The notes beneath the pieces were generated by a model, which saw only the letters and a program-made list of their open reading frames with translations, did no database searches and had not been told where the DNA came from. A program made the translations under genes and the position numbers. Of a DNA stretch of 64,000 nucleotides, positions 31,499 through 40,933 are shown piece after piece. How positions within the stretch are numbered: position 1 is the first letter of the stretch; every line of letters starts with the position of its first letter. Source of the DNA: Pseudomonas sp. UBA2684 (GTDB lineage Bacteria; Pseudomonadota; Gammaproteobacteria; Pseudomonadales; Pseudomonadaceae); assembly GCA_002354655.1 (NCBI GenBank), contig DELY01000050.1, forward strand, positions 255,962 to 319,961, written 5' to 3'.

Positions 31499-31527
31499 AG
31501 TATAGGGGCGCTTCCACCCCCATTCAA
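31499..31527 (-). promoter_or_regulatory. Sigma-70 promoter of the atp operon
   Basis: On the minus strand: TTGAAT (-35, 31527-31522), a 17-base spacer, TATACT (-10, 31504-31499). Transcription would start near 31492, giving a leader of roughly 80 bases before atpI. Confidence 0.75.
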
Positions 31528-31571
31528 CTGCCAGGTAGTGATTTCCGACTACTCGCTACACGGCAATTGTT

Positions 31572-32444
31572 TCAGCGAATGTGAGCGAGTACGCCCTGCA
31601 ATTCATCCAGCGAGTTGTAGCGGATCACCAACTGGCCTTTGCCCTTCTGCCCATGCTTGATTTGCACCGGAGAGCCCAGGCGCTCAGCCAGGCGCTGTTC
31701 CAGGCGACTGATGTCCGGGTCGGCCTTGACCACCGGCGCTGGCTTGCCTTTGCTGTTCAACCACTGGCGCACCAGTGCCTCGGTTTGCCGTACCGTGAGG
31801 CTGCGTGCGACAACATGTCGCGCCCCTTCGACCTGCTGCTCCAGCGGTAGACCGAGCAAGGCACGTGCATGGCCCATTTCCAGATCGCCATGCGAAAGCA
31901 GGGTTTTGATCTCTTCCGGCAGGGCAATCAGGCGCAGCAGGTTGGTGATGGTTACCCGCGACTTGCCCACCGCCTCGGCGACTTGTTGCTGGGTCAGCTG
32001 AAACTCCTGCTGCAAGCGCTGCAGGGCCATGGCTTCTTCGATCGGGTTGAGGTCTTCGCGCTGGATATTTTCGATCAGCGCCATGGCGATGGCGGCTTCG
32101 TCCGGCAGTTCGCGAACCATCGCCGGAATCTTGTCCAGCCCCGCTTGCTGACTGGCACGCCAGCGGCGTTCACCGGCAACGATTTCGAAACGCCCCTCGG
32201 CAATCGGCCGCACCACGATGGGCTGCATCACACCATGCAACTTGATCGACTGCGCCAGTTCTTCCAGGGCGGTGGCGTCCATGTCGCGGCGCGGTTGGTA
32301 TTTGCCGCGCTGGATCAGGTCCAGCGGCACGTATTGCAGCTCGCGGCTATCGGCTTCGGCGGCTTCTTCCTGCAAAGCGCTGACACTGGTGCCCCCCAAG
32401 AGGGCGTCCAAGCCTCGTCCTAGCCCTCGTTTCTTGGCGGCCAT
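31572..32444 (-). CDS. parB: Chromosome-partitioning protein ParB
   Basis: CTPase/DNA-binding protein that loads at parS sites and spreads to form the segregation complex. The 290 residues include an N-terminal ParA-interacting segment (KKRGLGRGLDALL), the CTP-binding GERRWRAS and NIQREDLNP motifs (about 90-120), and a central helix-turn-helix (TQQQVAEAVGKSRVTITNLLRL). Two parS sites in recF are its expected targets. It is 11 bases after parA. Confidence 0.97.
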   Translation of the reverse strand: MAAKKRGLGRGLDALLGGTSVSALQEEAAEADSRELQYVPLDLIQRGKYQPRRDMDATALEELAQSIKLHGVMQPIVVRPIAEGRFEIVAGERRWRASQQAGLDKIPAMVRELPDEAAIAMALIENIQREDLNPIEEAMALQRLQQEFQLTQQQVAEAVGKSRVTITNLLRLIALPEEIKTLLSHGDLEMGHARALLGLPLEQQVEGARHVVARSLTVRQTEALVRQWLNSKGKPAPVVKADPDISRLEQRLAERLGSPVQIKHGQKGKGQLVIRYNSLDELQGVLAHIR

Positions 32445-32455
32445 GCGGAAATTCC

Positions 32456-33244
32456 TTATGCGGTTGCAGTGTGGGCGGCAGCGCGCTGCCGACGAACCAG
32501 TTCGCCAGCCAAGGCCAGGTAGGCAATGGCGCCACGGGATTGCTTGTCATACACCAGCGCCGGCATACCGAAACTCGGCGCTTCGGCGAGGCGCACGTTA
32601 CGCGGGATCACGGTTTGATAGAGCGTGTCTGGGAAATGTTCCTTGAGCTGCGCCGACACGTCATTGGTCAAGCTGATGCGCGGGTCATACATGGTGCGCA
32701 GCAGGCCTTCGATCTTCAGGCTCGGGTTGAGCAACTGGGCGATGCGCTGAATGCTGTTGACCAGGTCGCTTAACCCTTCCAGGGCGTAATACTCGCACTG
32801 CATGGGGATGATTACCCCATCGGCGGCGACCAGGGCGTTGACGGTGAGCATCGACAGCGCCGGCGGGCAGTCGATGAGGATGTAATCGTAGTTTTCACGG
32901 ATCGGCGCCAGGGCATAACGCAGGCGGCTTTCCTTCATTTTCATTTCCAGCAGGGCGACTTCTGCAGCGGTCAGGTCGCGGTTGGCCGGCAACAGCTGGT
33001 AACCGCCGTGTTCGGAAAACTGCATGGCCTCGACCAGGTTGCATTCACCGATCAGCACGTCGTAGATCGAGTACTCCAGGGCATGCTTATCCACACCACT
33101 GCCCATGGTCGCGTTGCCCTGAGGATCGAGGTCGATCAGCAGCACGCGGCGCTTGGTCGCGACCAACGAAGCCGCCAGATTGATGCAGGTGGTGGTCTTG
33201 CCCACACCGCCTTTCTGGTTAGCGATTGCGAATACCTTAGCCAT
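32456..33244 (-). CDS. parA: Chromosome-partitioning ATPase ParA (Soj)
   Basis: Deviant Walker-type ATPase that moves ParB-parS complexes. The 262-residue protein has the P-loop KGGVGKTT (residues 10-17) with the signature lysine, plus the switch motif DLDPQGNAT and DCPPALSM. It is chromosomal type, lacking an N-terminal DNA-binding extension. It is in an operon with rsmG and parB. Confidence 0.97.
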   Translation of the reverse strand: MAKVFAIANQKGGVGKTTTCINLAASLVATKRRVLLIDLDPQGNATMGSGVDKHALEYSIYDVLIGECNLVEAMQFSEHGGYQLLPANRDLTAAEVALLEMKMKESRLRYALAPIRENYDYILIDCPPALSMLTVNALVAADGVIIPMQCEYYALEGLSDLVNSIQRIAQLLNPSLKIEGLLRTMYDPRISLTNDVSAQLKEHFPDTLYQTVIPRNVRLAEAPSFGMPALVYDKQSRGAIAYLALAGELVRRQRAAAHTATA

Positions 33245-33256
33245 GCTGCATTCCCC

Positions 33257-33904
33257 CTAGACCGAGCGACGCAGTATCAGCAGATGGCGCTGACCTTGGC
33301 AACCGGGAACCTTGAGCACATGCGTGGCGGTGAGACGGAAGTCCGCCGGCAGAGCTTGCAGCTCGTCATCCGGGTGCACGCCCTTCATCGCCAACCACTG
33401 CGTATCGCCGTTTCCTAGATGCCGGGTCCAGTTGCTGAAATCTTCCAGGGCGCTGAACGCGCGCGAACAAATACCGCTGAATGGCTGCTCAGGGGTGAAG
33501 GCTTCGACCCGGCTGTGGATAACTTGCAGGTTGGCCAGTTTCAGCTCGAGCTTCACCTGAGTCAGGAAGCGGGTCTTCTTGCCGTTGGAGTCGAGCAAGG
33601 TGAACTGTCGTTCGGGAAACAGGATCGCCAGCGGAATCCCCGGCATGCCGCCGCCGCTGCCGACGTCCAGCCAGTTATCTCCAGCCTCGCGCACATGAGT
33701 GACCACGGACAGGCTGTCGAGCAGATGACGCGAAACCATTTCATCCGGATCGCGCACGGCGGTGAGGTTGTAGGCCTTGTTCCACTTGATCAGCAGGGCC
33801 AGGTAGGCGAGCAACTGCTCGTGCTGCTGCTCGCTAAGTTCGACACCCAGCTCGCGGGCACCCTGACTCAGTTCTTCGGCGTGACGGGCGGTGACCAACG
33901 ACAT
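33257..33904 (-). CDS. rsmG: 16S rRNA (guanine527-N7)-methyltransferase
   Basis: Methylates G527 of 16S rRNA using S-adenosylmethionine; loss gives low-level streptomycin resistance in other bacteria. The 215-residue protein has the SAM motif [15 protein letters not shown] (about 72-86). The start overlaps the mnmG stop by one base (TGATG), so translation is coupled. Confidence 0.96.
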   Translation of the reverse strand: MSLVTARHAEELSQGARELGVELSEQQHEQLLAYLALLIKWNKAYNLTAVRDPDEMVSRHLLDSLSVVTHVREAGDNWLDVGSGGGMPGIPLAILFPERQFTLLDSNGKKTRFLTQVKLELKLANLQVIHSRVEAFTPEQPFSGICSRAFSALEDFSNWTRHLGNGDTQWLAMKGVHPDDELQALPADFRLTATHVLKVPGCQGQRHLLILRRSV

Positions 33905-35796
33905 CAGGCGCTGTGCTCCAACTGCTGACCGGCAGTGCGCTTTTTCAGGTGGATCAGCAACAAGGAAATCGCTGCCGGAGTGACGCCGGGAATCCGCGAG
34001 GCCTGCCCCAGGGTTTCCGGGCGGGTATTACCGAGCTTGTGTTGGATTTCCTTGGACAGCCCGGAAATCCCCGCGTAATCGATATCCGCCGGCAGCTTGG
34101 TGTCTTCACTGGCGCGCAGGCGGGCGATCTCGTCCTGCTGGCGGTCGATATAGCCGGCGTACTTGGTCTTGATCTCGATCTGCTCGGCCACTCGCGGATC
34201 TTGCGCACCGCCACCAGTGATGGTGACCAGGCCGGCGTAATCGATTTCCGGGCGCGCCAACAGATTGAGCAGATTGTATTCGTGGGTCAGCGGCGTGCCG
34301 AAGCGCTCGGCAATCGCCTCGCCTTGCGGCGTACCCGGGCGGACCCAGGTGCTTTTCAGACGCTGTTCTTCCTGTGCGATAGCTTCGCGCTTGGCTTCGA
34401 AGGCCGCCCAACGCACGTCGTCGACCAAGCCCAGCTCGCGGCCTTTCTCGGTCAGGCGCAGGTCGGCGTTGTCTTCACGCAGGATCAGCCGGTATTCGGC
34501 CCGCGAGGTGAACATGCGGTAGGGCTCCTGGGTGCCCAGGGTAATCAGGTCGTCGACCAGCACACCGATGTAGGCCTCATCGCGACGTGGACACCAACTG
34601 TCCTTGCCCTGAGCGCGCAGCGCAGCGTTGGCCCCGGCGAGCAAACCTTGTGCACCGGCTTCTTCGTAACCGGTGGTGCCGTTGATCTGCCCGGCGAAAA
34701 ACAGCCCGGCAATGACCTTGGTTTCCAGGCTGTACTTGAGATCGCGCGGGTCGAAGTAGTCGTACTCGATGGCGTAGCCGGGCCGCACGATATGCGCGTT
34801 TTCCATGCCGCGGATGCTGCGCACGATCTGCAACTGCACATCGAATGGCAGCGAGGTGGAGATGCCATTGGGGTACAGCTCATGGGTATTCAGGCCTTCG
34901 GGCTCGATAAATACCTGGTGGCTGTCCTTGTCGGCGAAGCGGTGGATCTTGTCTTCGATCGACGGGCAATAACGCGGGCCGACGCCTTCGATCACGCCCG
35001 AATACATCGGCGAGCGATCCAGGTTGGCCGCGATGATCTCGTGGGTGCGCGCGTTGGTGTGGGTGATCCAGCAGCTGACCTGGCGTGGCTGCTGCTCGGC
35101 ACGCCCGAGGAAGGACATCAGCGGCGTGGGCGTATCGCCCGGCTGCTCGGTCATCACCGAGAAGTCCACCGAACGGCCATCGATGCGTGGCGGCGTCCCG
35201 GTTTTCAGACGACCAACGCGCAGCGGCAATTCACGCAGGCGCTGGGCCAGGGCAATCGAAGGAGGATCACCGGCGCGACCGCCGGAGTAATTCTGCAGGC
35301 CGATGTGGATAAGTCCGCCGAGGAAGGTACCAGTGGTCAACACCACGGAATCCGCGAGGAAACGCAGGCCCATCTGGGTGACCACACCTTTGACTTCGTC
35401 GTTTTCGACGATCAGGTCATCAGCTGCCTGCTGAAATATCCACAGGTTGGCCTGGTTTTCCAGGGTTTCGCGAATCGCTGCTTTGTACAGCACGCGATCG
35501 GCCTGGGCGCGAGTGGCGCGAACGGCTGGGCCTTTGCGGCTGTTGAGGACGCGGAACTGAATACCACCTTTGTCGGTGGCTTCAGCCATGGCACCACCAA
35601 GGGCGTCGATTTCCTTGACCAGATGGCTCTTACCGATCCCGCCGATGGCCGGGTTGCAGCTCATCTGCCCGAGTGTTTCCACGTTATGGGTCAGCAGCAG
35701 GGTTTTCACCCCCATGCGTGCAGCTGCCAAGGCAGCCTCGGTACCGGCATGACCGCCGCCGATGACGATCACCTGAAAACGGGAAGGGAAATCCAC
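33904..35796 (-). CDS. mnmG: tRNA U34 carboxymethylaminomethyl-modification enzyme, large subunit
   Basis: With MnmE adds the cmnm5 group to wobble uridine 34 in several tRNAs. The 630-residue protein has the FAD-binding [10 protein letters not shown] motif near residue 13 and the conserved [12 protein letters not shown] region. The frame is open far upstream, but a GTG at 35796 (VDFPSRFQV) preceded by GAGGT gives the family length. A TATACT box on the minus strand near 35859 may be its promoter. Upstream lies a DnaA-box-rich region. Confidence 0.96.
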   Translation of the reverse strand: MDFPSRFQVIVIGGGHAGTEAALAAARMGVKTLLLTHNVETLGQMSCNPAIGGIGKSHLVKEIDALGGAMAEATDKGGIQFRVLNSRKGPAVRATRAQADRVLYKAAIRETLENQANLWIFQQAADDLIVENDEVKGVVTQMGLRFLADSVVLTTGTFLGGLIHIGLQNYSGGRAGDPPSIALAQRLRELPLRVGRLKTGTPPRIDGRSVDFSVMTEQPGDTPTPLMSFLGRAEQQPRQVSCWITHTNARTHEIIAANLDRSPMYSGVIEGVGPRYCPSIEDKIHRFADKDSHQVFIEPEGLNTHELYPNGISTSLPFDVQLQIVRSIRGMENAHIVRPGYAIEYDYFDPRDLKYSLETKVIAGLFFAGQINGTTGYEEAGAQGLLAGANAALRAQGKDSWCPRRDEAYIGVLVDDLITLGTQEPYRMFTSRAEYRLILREDNADLRLTEKGRELGLVDDVRWAAFEAKREAIAQEEQRLKSTWVRPGTPQGEAIAERFGTPLTHEYNLLNLLARPEIDYAGLVTITGGGAQDPRVAEQIEIKTKYAGYIDRQQDEIARLRASEDTKLPADIDYAGISGLSKEIQHKLGNTRPETLGQASRIPGVTPAAISLLLIHLKKRTAGQQLEHSA

Positions 35797-35934
35797 CACG
35801 CACCTCGTGCCTGTTGAGAAATGGGGGGCTTTTGGGTTTGAAAAGCTGGAAAGCCGGCAAGTATAGGGATTTAGCCGGTATGAAAGAAGCCTTTTGCACA
35901 AAAAATAGCCAGCTGGCTTTGGGGGGTTCAGGTC

Positions 35935-36200
35935 GGTCGGTTAATAAAGAATAAAAGAGAGAATTCTTATAAAGCCTTGTTTATATGTTTATTACTTAGC
36001 AACGGAGTTTCTGTGGATAGATCGCTACAGCCCAATAGAATCAGTGCTTACAGCGTTTAAAAAGTCTGTGTTGATCCTGCCCGCTGCCTGTTCAGTTGCC
36101 GTACGCAAGCTGTGGATGAAACGGATGGTTATCCACAGGGGCGGTTATCATCCGTTTTATCACCGGGTTATGGACTGGGCTTAGGCCGGGTTTTCCACAG
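35935..36200. other. DnaA-box-rich origin-like region upstream of mnmG
   Basis: AT-rich stretch (35938-36000) followed by a perfect DnaA box TTATCCACA (36129-36137) and near boxes at 36012-36020, 36111-36119 and 36191-36199 (one mismatch each). Three blocks align with the rpmH-dnaA origin region in the same order: 35990-36003, 36046-36069 and 36107-36139. It contains no gene. It may be a second replication origin, a DnaA-binding regulatory site, or a relic. Confidence 0.6.
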
Positions 36201-36287
36201 GGCTTAGCCGAGTAAATAAATGGATTGGTGAGCCTATTTCGTCCAGGCGAATACCTGCCTGGATGGCATAAGTTGGGATTTCGGGAC

Positions 36288-36435
36288 GTAGGATGGGTTA
36301 GGCGCAGGGAGGGTATTGCGGATGCGGCGCATGATTCGATGCGGCGTAACCCATCAAAGTCATGATGGGTTACGCGATGCGGGGGGATTTGTGTTGCTTG
36401 CAGATTTGGGGTTCTGCGTCGCTAACCCATCCTAC
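36288..36435. repeat. Palindromic repeat element, copy 1 (148 bp)
   Basis: Outer arms GTAGGATGGGTTAG (36288-36301) and CTAACCCATCCTAC (36422-36435) pair perfectly. An inner palindrome (GTAACCCATCA / TGATGGGTTAC, 36346-36373 region) lies between. The right arm includes the TAG stop of mnmE. A second, diverged copy lies after qor. Probably a non-autonomous dispersed element. Confidence 0.75.
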
Positions 36436-37799
36436 TTGCCGATGCAGAAGCTGGAGAAGATCCGCCCCAGCAGGTCATCGGAGCTGAAGGCACCGGTGAT
36501 TTCGCCCAGCGCTTGCTGAGCCATGCGCAGGTCTTCGGCGAGCAGTTCGCCGGCACCTGCCAGGGTCAACTGGGCGTGGCCATGCTCGAGGTACGTTTCG
36601 GCCTGACGCAGTGCTTCCAGGTGACGTCGGCGCGCGCTGAAGCTGCTTTCGGCGGTCTGCTCATAGCCCATGCAGGCTTTCAGGTGTTCGCGCAGCAGGT
36701 CCAGGCCTTCTGTCGATTTGGCCGAGAGGCTGATGGTTATGTGGCCGTCGTTGCACACTTCCAGCGCCACTGGCTCGCCAGACAGATCGGCCTTGTTGCG
36801 GATCAGGGTGACCTTGGCCGGGTCGGGCCGTTGGGCGAGAAACTCCGGCCACAGGGCAAAGGGATCATCGGCTTCGGGGGCCGTGGCATCCACCACCAGC
36901 AGGATGCGGTCGGCTTCGCCAATGGCCTTCAGCGCGCGCTCGACGCCAATTTTTTCGACCTGGTCGGAGGTCGTGCGCAGGCCGGCGGTGTCGACCACAT
37001 GCAGCGGCATACCATCGATGTGGATATGTTCGCGCAGCACGTCGCGGGTGGTGCCGGCGATTTCGGTGACGATGGCCGCTTCACGCCCGGCCAGGGCATT
37101 GAGCAGGCTGGATTTACCGGCATTTGGCCGGCCGGCGATCACCACCGTCATGCCATCGCGCAGTAGGGCGCCTTGCCCGGCTTCGCGCAGCACGCCAGCC
37201 AGGTCGGCCCGTACCGCTTGCAACTGGCTAAGCACGTGGCCATCGGCAAGAAAGTCGATTTCCTCCTCGGGGAAATCGATCGCTGCTTCGACGTAGATGC
37301 GCAGGTTGATCAGGTGCTCGGTCAAGCCATGCACACGTTGTGAAAAGGCGCCTTGCAAGGAGCGCAGAGCATTGCGCGCCGCCTGCTCGGAACTCGCTTC
37401 GATGAGGTCGGCAATCGCCTCGGCCTGGGCCAGGTCGAGCTTGTCATTGAGAAAGGCGCGTTCGCTGAATTCGCCAGGCCGGGCCAGGCGCGCGCCGAGT
37501 TGCAAGCAGCGACGCAGCAGCAGGTCCAATACCACTGGCCCGCCATGCCCTTGCAGCTCCAGAACATCCTCGCCGGTAAACGAATTCGGCCCCGGAAAGT
37601 ACAAGGCCAATCCTTCATCGAGCACCTGTTCGGCACTGGCGAAAAAGGGTCCGTAGTGGGCATAGCGCGGTTTCAGTTCGCGCTGGCAAACAGCCTGGGC
37701 CAGTTGCCCGGCCAGAGGACCGGAAATACGCACGATACCGACACCGCCACGGCCTTGGGCGGTGGCAACGGCGGCGATGGTTTCACGGGCTGTTTGCAT
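36432..37799 (-). CDS. mnmE: tRNA modification GTPase MnmE
   Basis: GTPase partner of MnmG in wobble-uridine modification. The 455-residue protein has an N-terminal formyl-THF-binding domain, a G domain with [12 protein letters not shown] (about 224-235), DTAG (DTAGLR) and NKAD motifs, and the C-terminal CIGK with the essential cysteine. ATG 37799 was chosen as it gives the family N-terminus [10 protein letters not shown]. It is separated from yidC by a hairpin. Confidence 0.97.
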   Translation of the reverse strand: MQTARETIAAVATAQGRGGVGIVRISGPLAGQLAQAVCQRELKPRYAHYGPFFASAEQVLDEGLALYFPGPNSFTGEDVLELQGHGGPVVLDLLLRRCLQLGARLARPGEFSERAFLNDKLDLAQAEAIADLIEASSEQAARNALRSLQGAFSQRVHGLTEHLINLRIYVEAAIDFPEEEIDFLADGHVLSQLQAVRADLAGVLREAGQGALLRDGMTVVIAGRPNAGKSSLLNALAGREAAIVTEIAGTTRDVLREHIHIDGMPLHVVDTAGLRTTSDQVEKIGVERALKAIGEADRILLVVDATAPEADDPFALWPEFLAQRPDPAKVTLIRNKADLSGEPVALEVCNDGHITISLSAKSTEGLDLLREHLKACMGYEQTAESSFSARRRHLEALRQAETYLEHGHAQLTLAGAGELLAEDLRMAQQALGEITGAFSSDDLLGRIFSSFCIGK

Positions 37800-37823
37800 G
37801 ATGATCTCCGAATGCTGGATAGC

Positions 37824-37849
37824 AAGACGCCCCACTGCGGGGGCGTCTT
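37824..37849. terminator. Terminator-like hairpin between yidC and mnmE
   Basis: AAGACGCCCC / GGGGCGTCTT stem of 10 bp with a 6-base loop. A run of five T follows on the plus strand, but only a short one follows on the minus strand, where the flanking genes are encoded, so termination of yidC may be partial. Confidence 0.55.
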
Positions 37850-37874
37850 TTTAGAGCTTAGAGGCTGTCGCGGG

Positions 37875-39617
37875 TTAAGCGGCGGCGGCCTTCGCGGCAG
37901 CTTCGATCTTGCGGGTAATGTACCACTGCTGCGCGATCGACAAGACGTTGTTGACCACCCAGTACAGCACCAGACCGGCAGGGAACCAGAGGAAGAAGAA
38001 GGTGAAGATGATCGGCATCAGCTTCAACACCTTGGCCTGCATCGGGTCCGGTGGCGTCGGGTTGAGCTGCTGCTGGATAAACATGGTGGCGCCCATGATG
38101 ATCGGCAGGATAAAGAACGGGTCCTTGATCGACAGGTCGGTTATCCACAGCAGCCATGGGGCTTGACGCATTTCCACGGATTCCAGCAGCACCCAGTAGA
38201 GCGCGAGGAAGACCGGCATTTGTACCAGAATCGGCAAGCAACCCCCGAGCGGGTTGATCTTTTCCTTCTTGTACAACTCCATCATCGCCTGGGACATCTT
38301 CTGGCGATCATCGCCGAATTGCTCTTTCAGTGCCGCCAGCTTGGGCGATACCGCACGCATACGGGCCATCGATTTGTAACTGGCAGCCGACAGCGGGAAG
38401 AAGATCAACTTGATGATGATGGTCAGAACGATGATCGACCAGCCCCAGTTACCCAGCAGGCTATGGATATGTTCCAGCAACCAGAAGATCGGTTGGGCGA
38501 GGAACCACAGAATGCCGTAGTCGACGGTCAGCTCCAGGCCTGGCGACAAGGTTTTCAGGTGACCCTGCAGCTTAGGGCCGGCATACAGGATGGCGCTAAT
38601 TTCTGCCTTGGCGCCCGGTTCAACCTGAACAGCCTGGCCGGTGTAGCCGACGATGTAGTTACCCTGGCTATCCTTGCGGGTTTGCACCTGGTTGGTGCTG
38701 TCGCTCGTCGGAATCCACGCGGTCACGAAGTAGTGTTGCAACCAGGCAACCCAGCCACCTTGTACGGTTTCCTTGATCGGCTGCTTGTCGATGTCCTTCA
38801 TCGAGACTTTTTTGTAGGGCTCTTCTGCTGTCCACAGTGCGCCACCCAGGTAAGTCGCAGTACCTGTGGCGGTGGTCGACGATGGGTCGCCACTGGCGTC
38901 ACGCTTGAGCTGGGCGTACATGTTGCCGCTCCAAGCTTGTGCGCTTTGGTTGTCGATCAGGTAAGCGATGTTGATCTGGTAAGAAGCAGGGTCCACACAA
39001 CCGGGCTTTTTCAGCTGTTGTTCGCTGGTCGAGCACTGTGCATTCAGACCGCGGGTGAAGGTGAAACGCTTGATGTAGTTGACGCCACCTTCGCTCAACG
39101 TCAGGTCGACGACCAACTGCTCCTGACCTTCAGCCAATCGGTACTCTTGCTGCGCACTGCTCCACAGTGCCCGTCCGCTGGATTTGTCCGGAGCATTGCT
39201 GCCAATCAGGCCGCTCTGTGCCAGGTAGGTCCGCTCAGTGCCGTTATCGAATAACTGAAACGGTACATCCGGACGATCCTGACGACGTGGATACTGCGGC
39301 AACTGCAGTTGCACGATATCGCCACCGCGGGGATCGATAGCCAAATCAAGCACATCGGTCTTTACCCGGATCAGCTGGTCGCTGACGGCCACAGGCGCGA
39401 CCGCGCTCCCTTCACTGGTTTCTGCATTGGCCGTAGGTACGTCATCACTGCTGTTGGCAGTTGCGACATCACTGTCTGGCAGGCTCGGAACGCTAGTGGT
39501 GGCTGCGGCGGTCTGAGTCGGCAGAGGAGCCTGACCGTAGTCCTGGTTCCACTGGAGAACCATCATATAGGACACGATTGCCAGGGCGACGATCAGGATC
39601 GAACGTTGGATATCCAT
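37875..39617 (-). CDS. yidC: Membrane protein insertase YidC
   Basis: Inserts and folds inner-membrane proteins, alone or with SecYEG. The 580-residue protein starts MDIQRSILIVALAIVSYMMV (first membrane helix), has a large periplasmic domain (about 40-360) and the conserved five-helix insertase core after residue 360 with the hydrophilic-groove arginine region. The ATG at 39617 was chosen; it lies 2 bases after the yidD stop. Confidence 0.97.
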   Translation of the reverse strand: MDIQRSILIVALAIVSYMMVLQWNQDYGQAPLPTQTAAATTSVPSLPDSDVATANSSDDVPTANAETSEGSAVAPVAVSDQLIRVKTDVLDLAIDPRGGDIVQLQLPQYPRRQDRPDVPFQLFDNGTERTYLAQSGLIGSNAPDKSSGRALWSSAQQEYRLAEGQEQLVVDLTLSEGGVNYIKRFTFTRGLNAQCSTSEQQLKKPGCVDPASYQINIAYLIDNQSAQAWSGNMYAQLKRDASGDPSSTTATGTATYLGGALWTAEEPYKKVSMKDIDKQPIKETVQGGWVAWLQHYFVTAWIPTSDSTNQVQTRKDSQGNYIVGYTGQAVQVEPGAKAEISAILYAGPKLQGHLKTLSPGLELTVDYGILWFLAQPIFWLLEHIHSLLGNWGWSIIVLTIIIKLIFFPLSAASYKSMARMRAVSPKLAALKEQFGDDRQKMSQAMMELYKKEKINPLGGCLPILVQMPVFLALYWVLLESVEMRQAPWLLWITDLSIKDPFFILPIIMGATMFIQQQLNPTPPDPMQAKVLKLMPIIFTFFFLWFPAGLVLYWVVNNVLSIAQQWYITRKIEAAAKAAAA

Positions 39618-39619
39618 GA

Positions 39620-39865
39620 TTATTCGGCCATCGAAGAGGATCGGGAGTTTTTCGCGGGGGGAACCGGATCGTAGCCACCGGGATTCCACGGGTGACAGCG
39701 GCCGAGCCGACGCAAGGTCAGCCAACCACCACGCACAAAACCATGATGCTCGATGGCTTCGTGCGCGTAGCAAGAACAGCTTGGGTAGAAACGACAATGG
39801 CTGGCCATCAGCGGGCTGATGGCATAGCGATAAACCTGGATTGCAGCTAAGGCCAGTTTACGCAT
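39620..39865 (-). CDS. yidD: Membrane protein insertion efficiency factor YidD
   Basis: Small amphipathic protein (81 residues) that aids YidC-dependent insertion. The signature cysteines in [13 protein letters not shown] and [15 protein letters not shown] are present. It overlaps the rnpA 3' end by 8 bases and abuts yidC, the conserved arrangement. Confidence 0.95.
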   Translation of the reverse strand: MRKLALAAIQVYRYAISPLMASHCRFYPSCSCYAHEAIEHHGFVRGGWLTLRRLGRCHPWNPGGYDPVPPAKNSRSSSMAE

Positions 39866-40262
39866 GGGGACTGTCGTTCACCCCAGGTTGAGCATTGGTC
39901 TCCGGGCTTGGCTTACTGCGCGCCAGGCGCTTCCAGAGTTTGCCGAACTGCTGAGCGAGTTCGGCATTCTGCAGATCGCCTAATCCCTTACGCGCAACCA
40001 CTACGATGTCCCAGCCGACCAAGTTGTCTTGGTTCAGGCGGAACGATTCGCGGATCTGGCGTTTCAGGCGGTTGCGCTCAACCGAGAGCTTGACGCTCTT
40101 CTTGCCGATCACCAAACCCAAGCGGGGATGATCGAGCTCGTTGTTGCGCGCGAGCAGCAGGACATTTTTGCCCGGAGCTTTGCCGCTAGGGGAGTCGAAG
40201 ACTGCCTTGAATTGCCGGGGAGTTAGCAGACGCTTTTCCCGACTGAAGTCTCGACTCACCAC
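39858..40262 (-). CDS. rnpA: Ribonuclease P protein component
   Basis: Protein subunit of RNase P, required for 5' maturation of tRNA. It has 134 residues including the RNR motif region [15 protein letters not shown] (about 60-75) and [19 protein letters not shown]. The start is a GTG pair at 40262/40259; the first gives the family N-terminus MVSRDFSR. It is 11 bases after rpmH in the same transcript. Confidence 0.96.
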   Translation of the reverse strand: MVSRDFSREKRLLTPRQFKAVFDSPSGKAPGKNVLLLARNNELDHPRLGLVIGKKSVKLSVERNRLKRQIRESFRLNQDNLVGWDIVVVARKGLGDLQNAELAQQFGKLWKRLARSKPSPETNAQPGVNDSPHA

Positions 40263-40273
40263 AAGACCGAAAT

Positions 40274-40408
40274 TTAGACGGCGAGACGCTTACGGCCCTT
40301 GGCGCGGCGACGCGACAGGACAGCACGGCCGTTCTTGGTGGCCATGCGAGCACGGAAACCGTGGGTGCGAGCGCGTTTGATAGTGCTGGGTTGGAAAGTA
40401 CGTTTCAT
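40274..40408 (-). CDS. rpmH: 50S ribosomal protein L34
   Basis: 44-residue, strongly basic ribosomal protein, starting [18 protein letters not shown]. The ATG at 40408 is the family start, although the frame is open further upstream. It is first in the rpmH-rnpA-yidD-yidC unit and has a good promoter. Confidence 0.98.
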
Positions 40409-40468
40409 GGTGCGGTACCTGGGTGGTCGACTACGGGCCGGAATGGCCCCCGTTTTAAGAGACCGGCG

Positions 40469-40497
40469 ATTGTAGAGAAAGCCGAGGGTCAGGTCAA
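40469..40497 (-). promoter_or_regulatory. Sigma-70 promoter of rpmH
   Basis: Minus strand TTGACC (40497-40492), 17-base spacer, TACAAT (40474-40469), about 60 bases before the rpmH ATG. Strong match, as expected for a ribosomal protein gene. Confidence 0.85.
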
Positions 40498-40504
40498 TTT
40501 CCAA

Positions 40505-40870
40505 CCAGCCCCTTATTCGTAGATAAGAAATATAAAGAAGAGAATATTTAAAGATGTTTTGTAATGCTTGTAATACTTAGCACCCAGGCTGCCTGTGTAT
40601 AACCCTCTGTAGCTGCCTGTTTACGAGGCTTACAGGGTTTAGTAAGTCTGTCGAAAAGCGGTGCTGCGGCTGTGTGATTGCGGCGCATAAGCTGAGGATG
40701 AAACGCGGTTTTACCCACAGGCAGGTTTTCCACTGCGTTTCACCCAGGCTTATCCCCTGCCCTGCGGTGCGCTTATCCACAGACTTTAGTCGTACTCGAT
40801 CCATTGCCTGAAAAGCCATTAACACCTTGATTTTCCTTGTGCTGGATGGCCATTTCGTGTGGATAACTCA
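40505..40870. other. oriC: Predicted chromosomal replication origin (oriC)
   Basis: Gene-free interval between rpmH and dnaA. An AT-rich stretch (40516-40575) is a candidate unwinding element. Perfect DnaA boxes lie at 40594-40602 (TTATACACA, minus), 40773-40781 (TTATCCACA) and 40858-40866 (minus), with a one-mismatch box at 40711-40719. This is the known position of oriC in pseudomonads. Several parts align with the region upstream of mnmG. Confidence 0.88.
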
Positions 40871-40888
40871 GGCCTCGGCGGCTACAAT
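40858..40888 (+). promoter_or_regulatory. dnaA promoter region with overlapping DnaA box
   Basis: A TACAAT -10 box (40883-40888) has no good -35; the expected -35 position overlaps a perfect DnaA box (40858-40866), fitting DnaA autoregulation. Confidence 0.5.
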
Positions 40889-40933
40889 GAGGGCTGTTTT
40901 TTGCCTCGCCGGCTTCCGATTTAGGGGATATAC

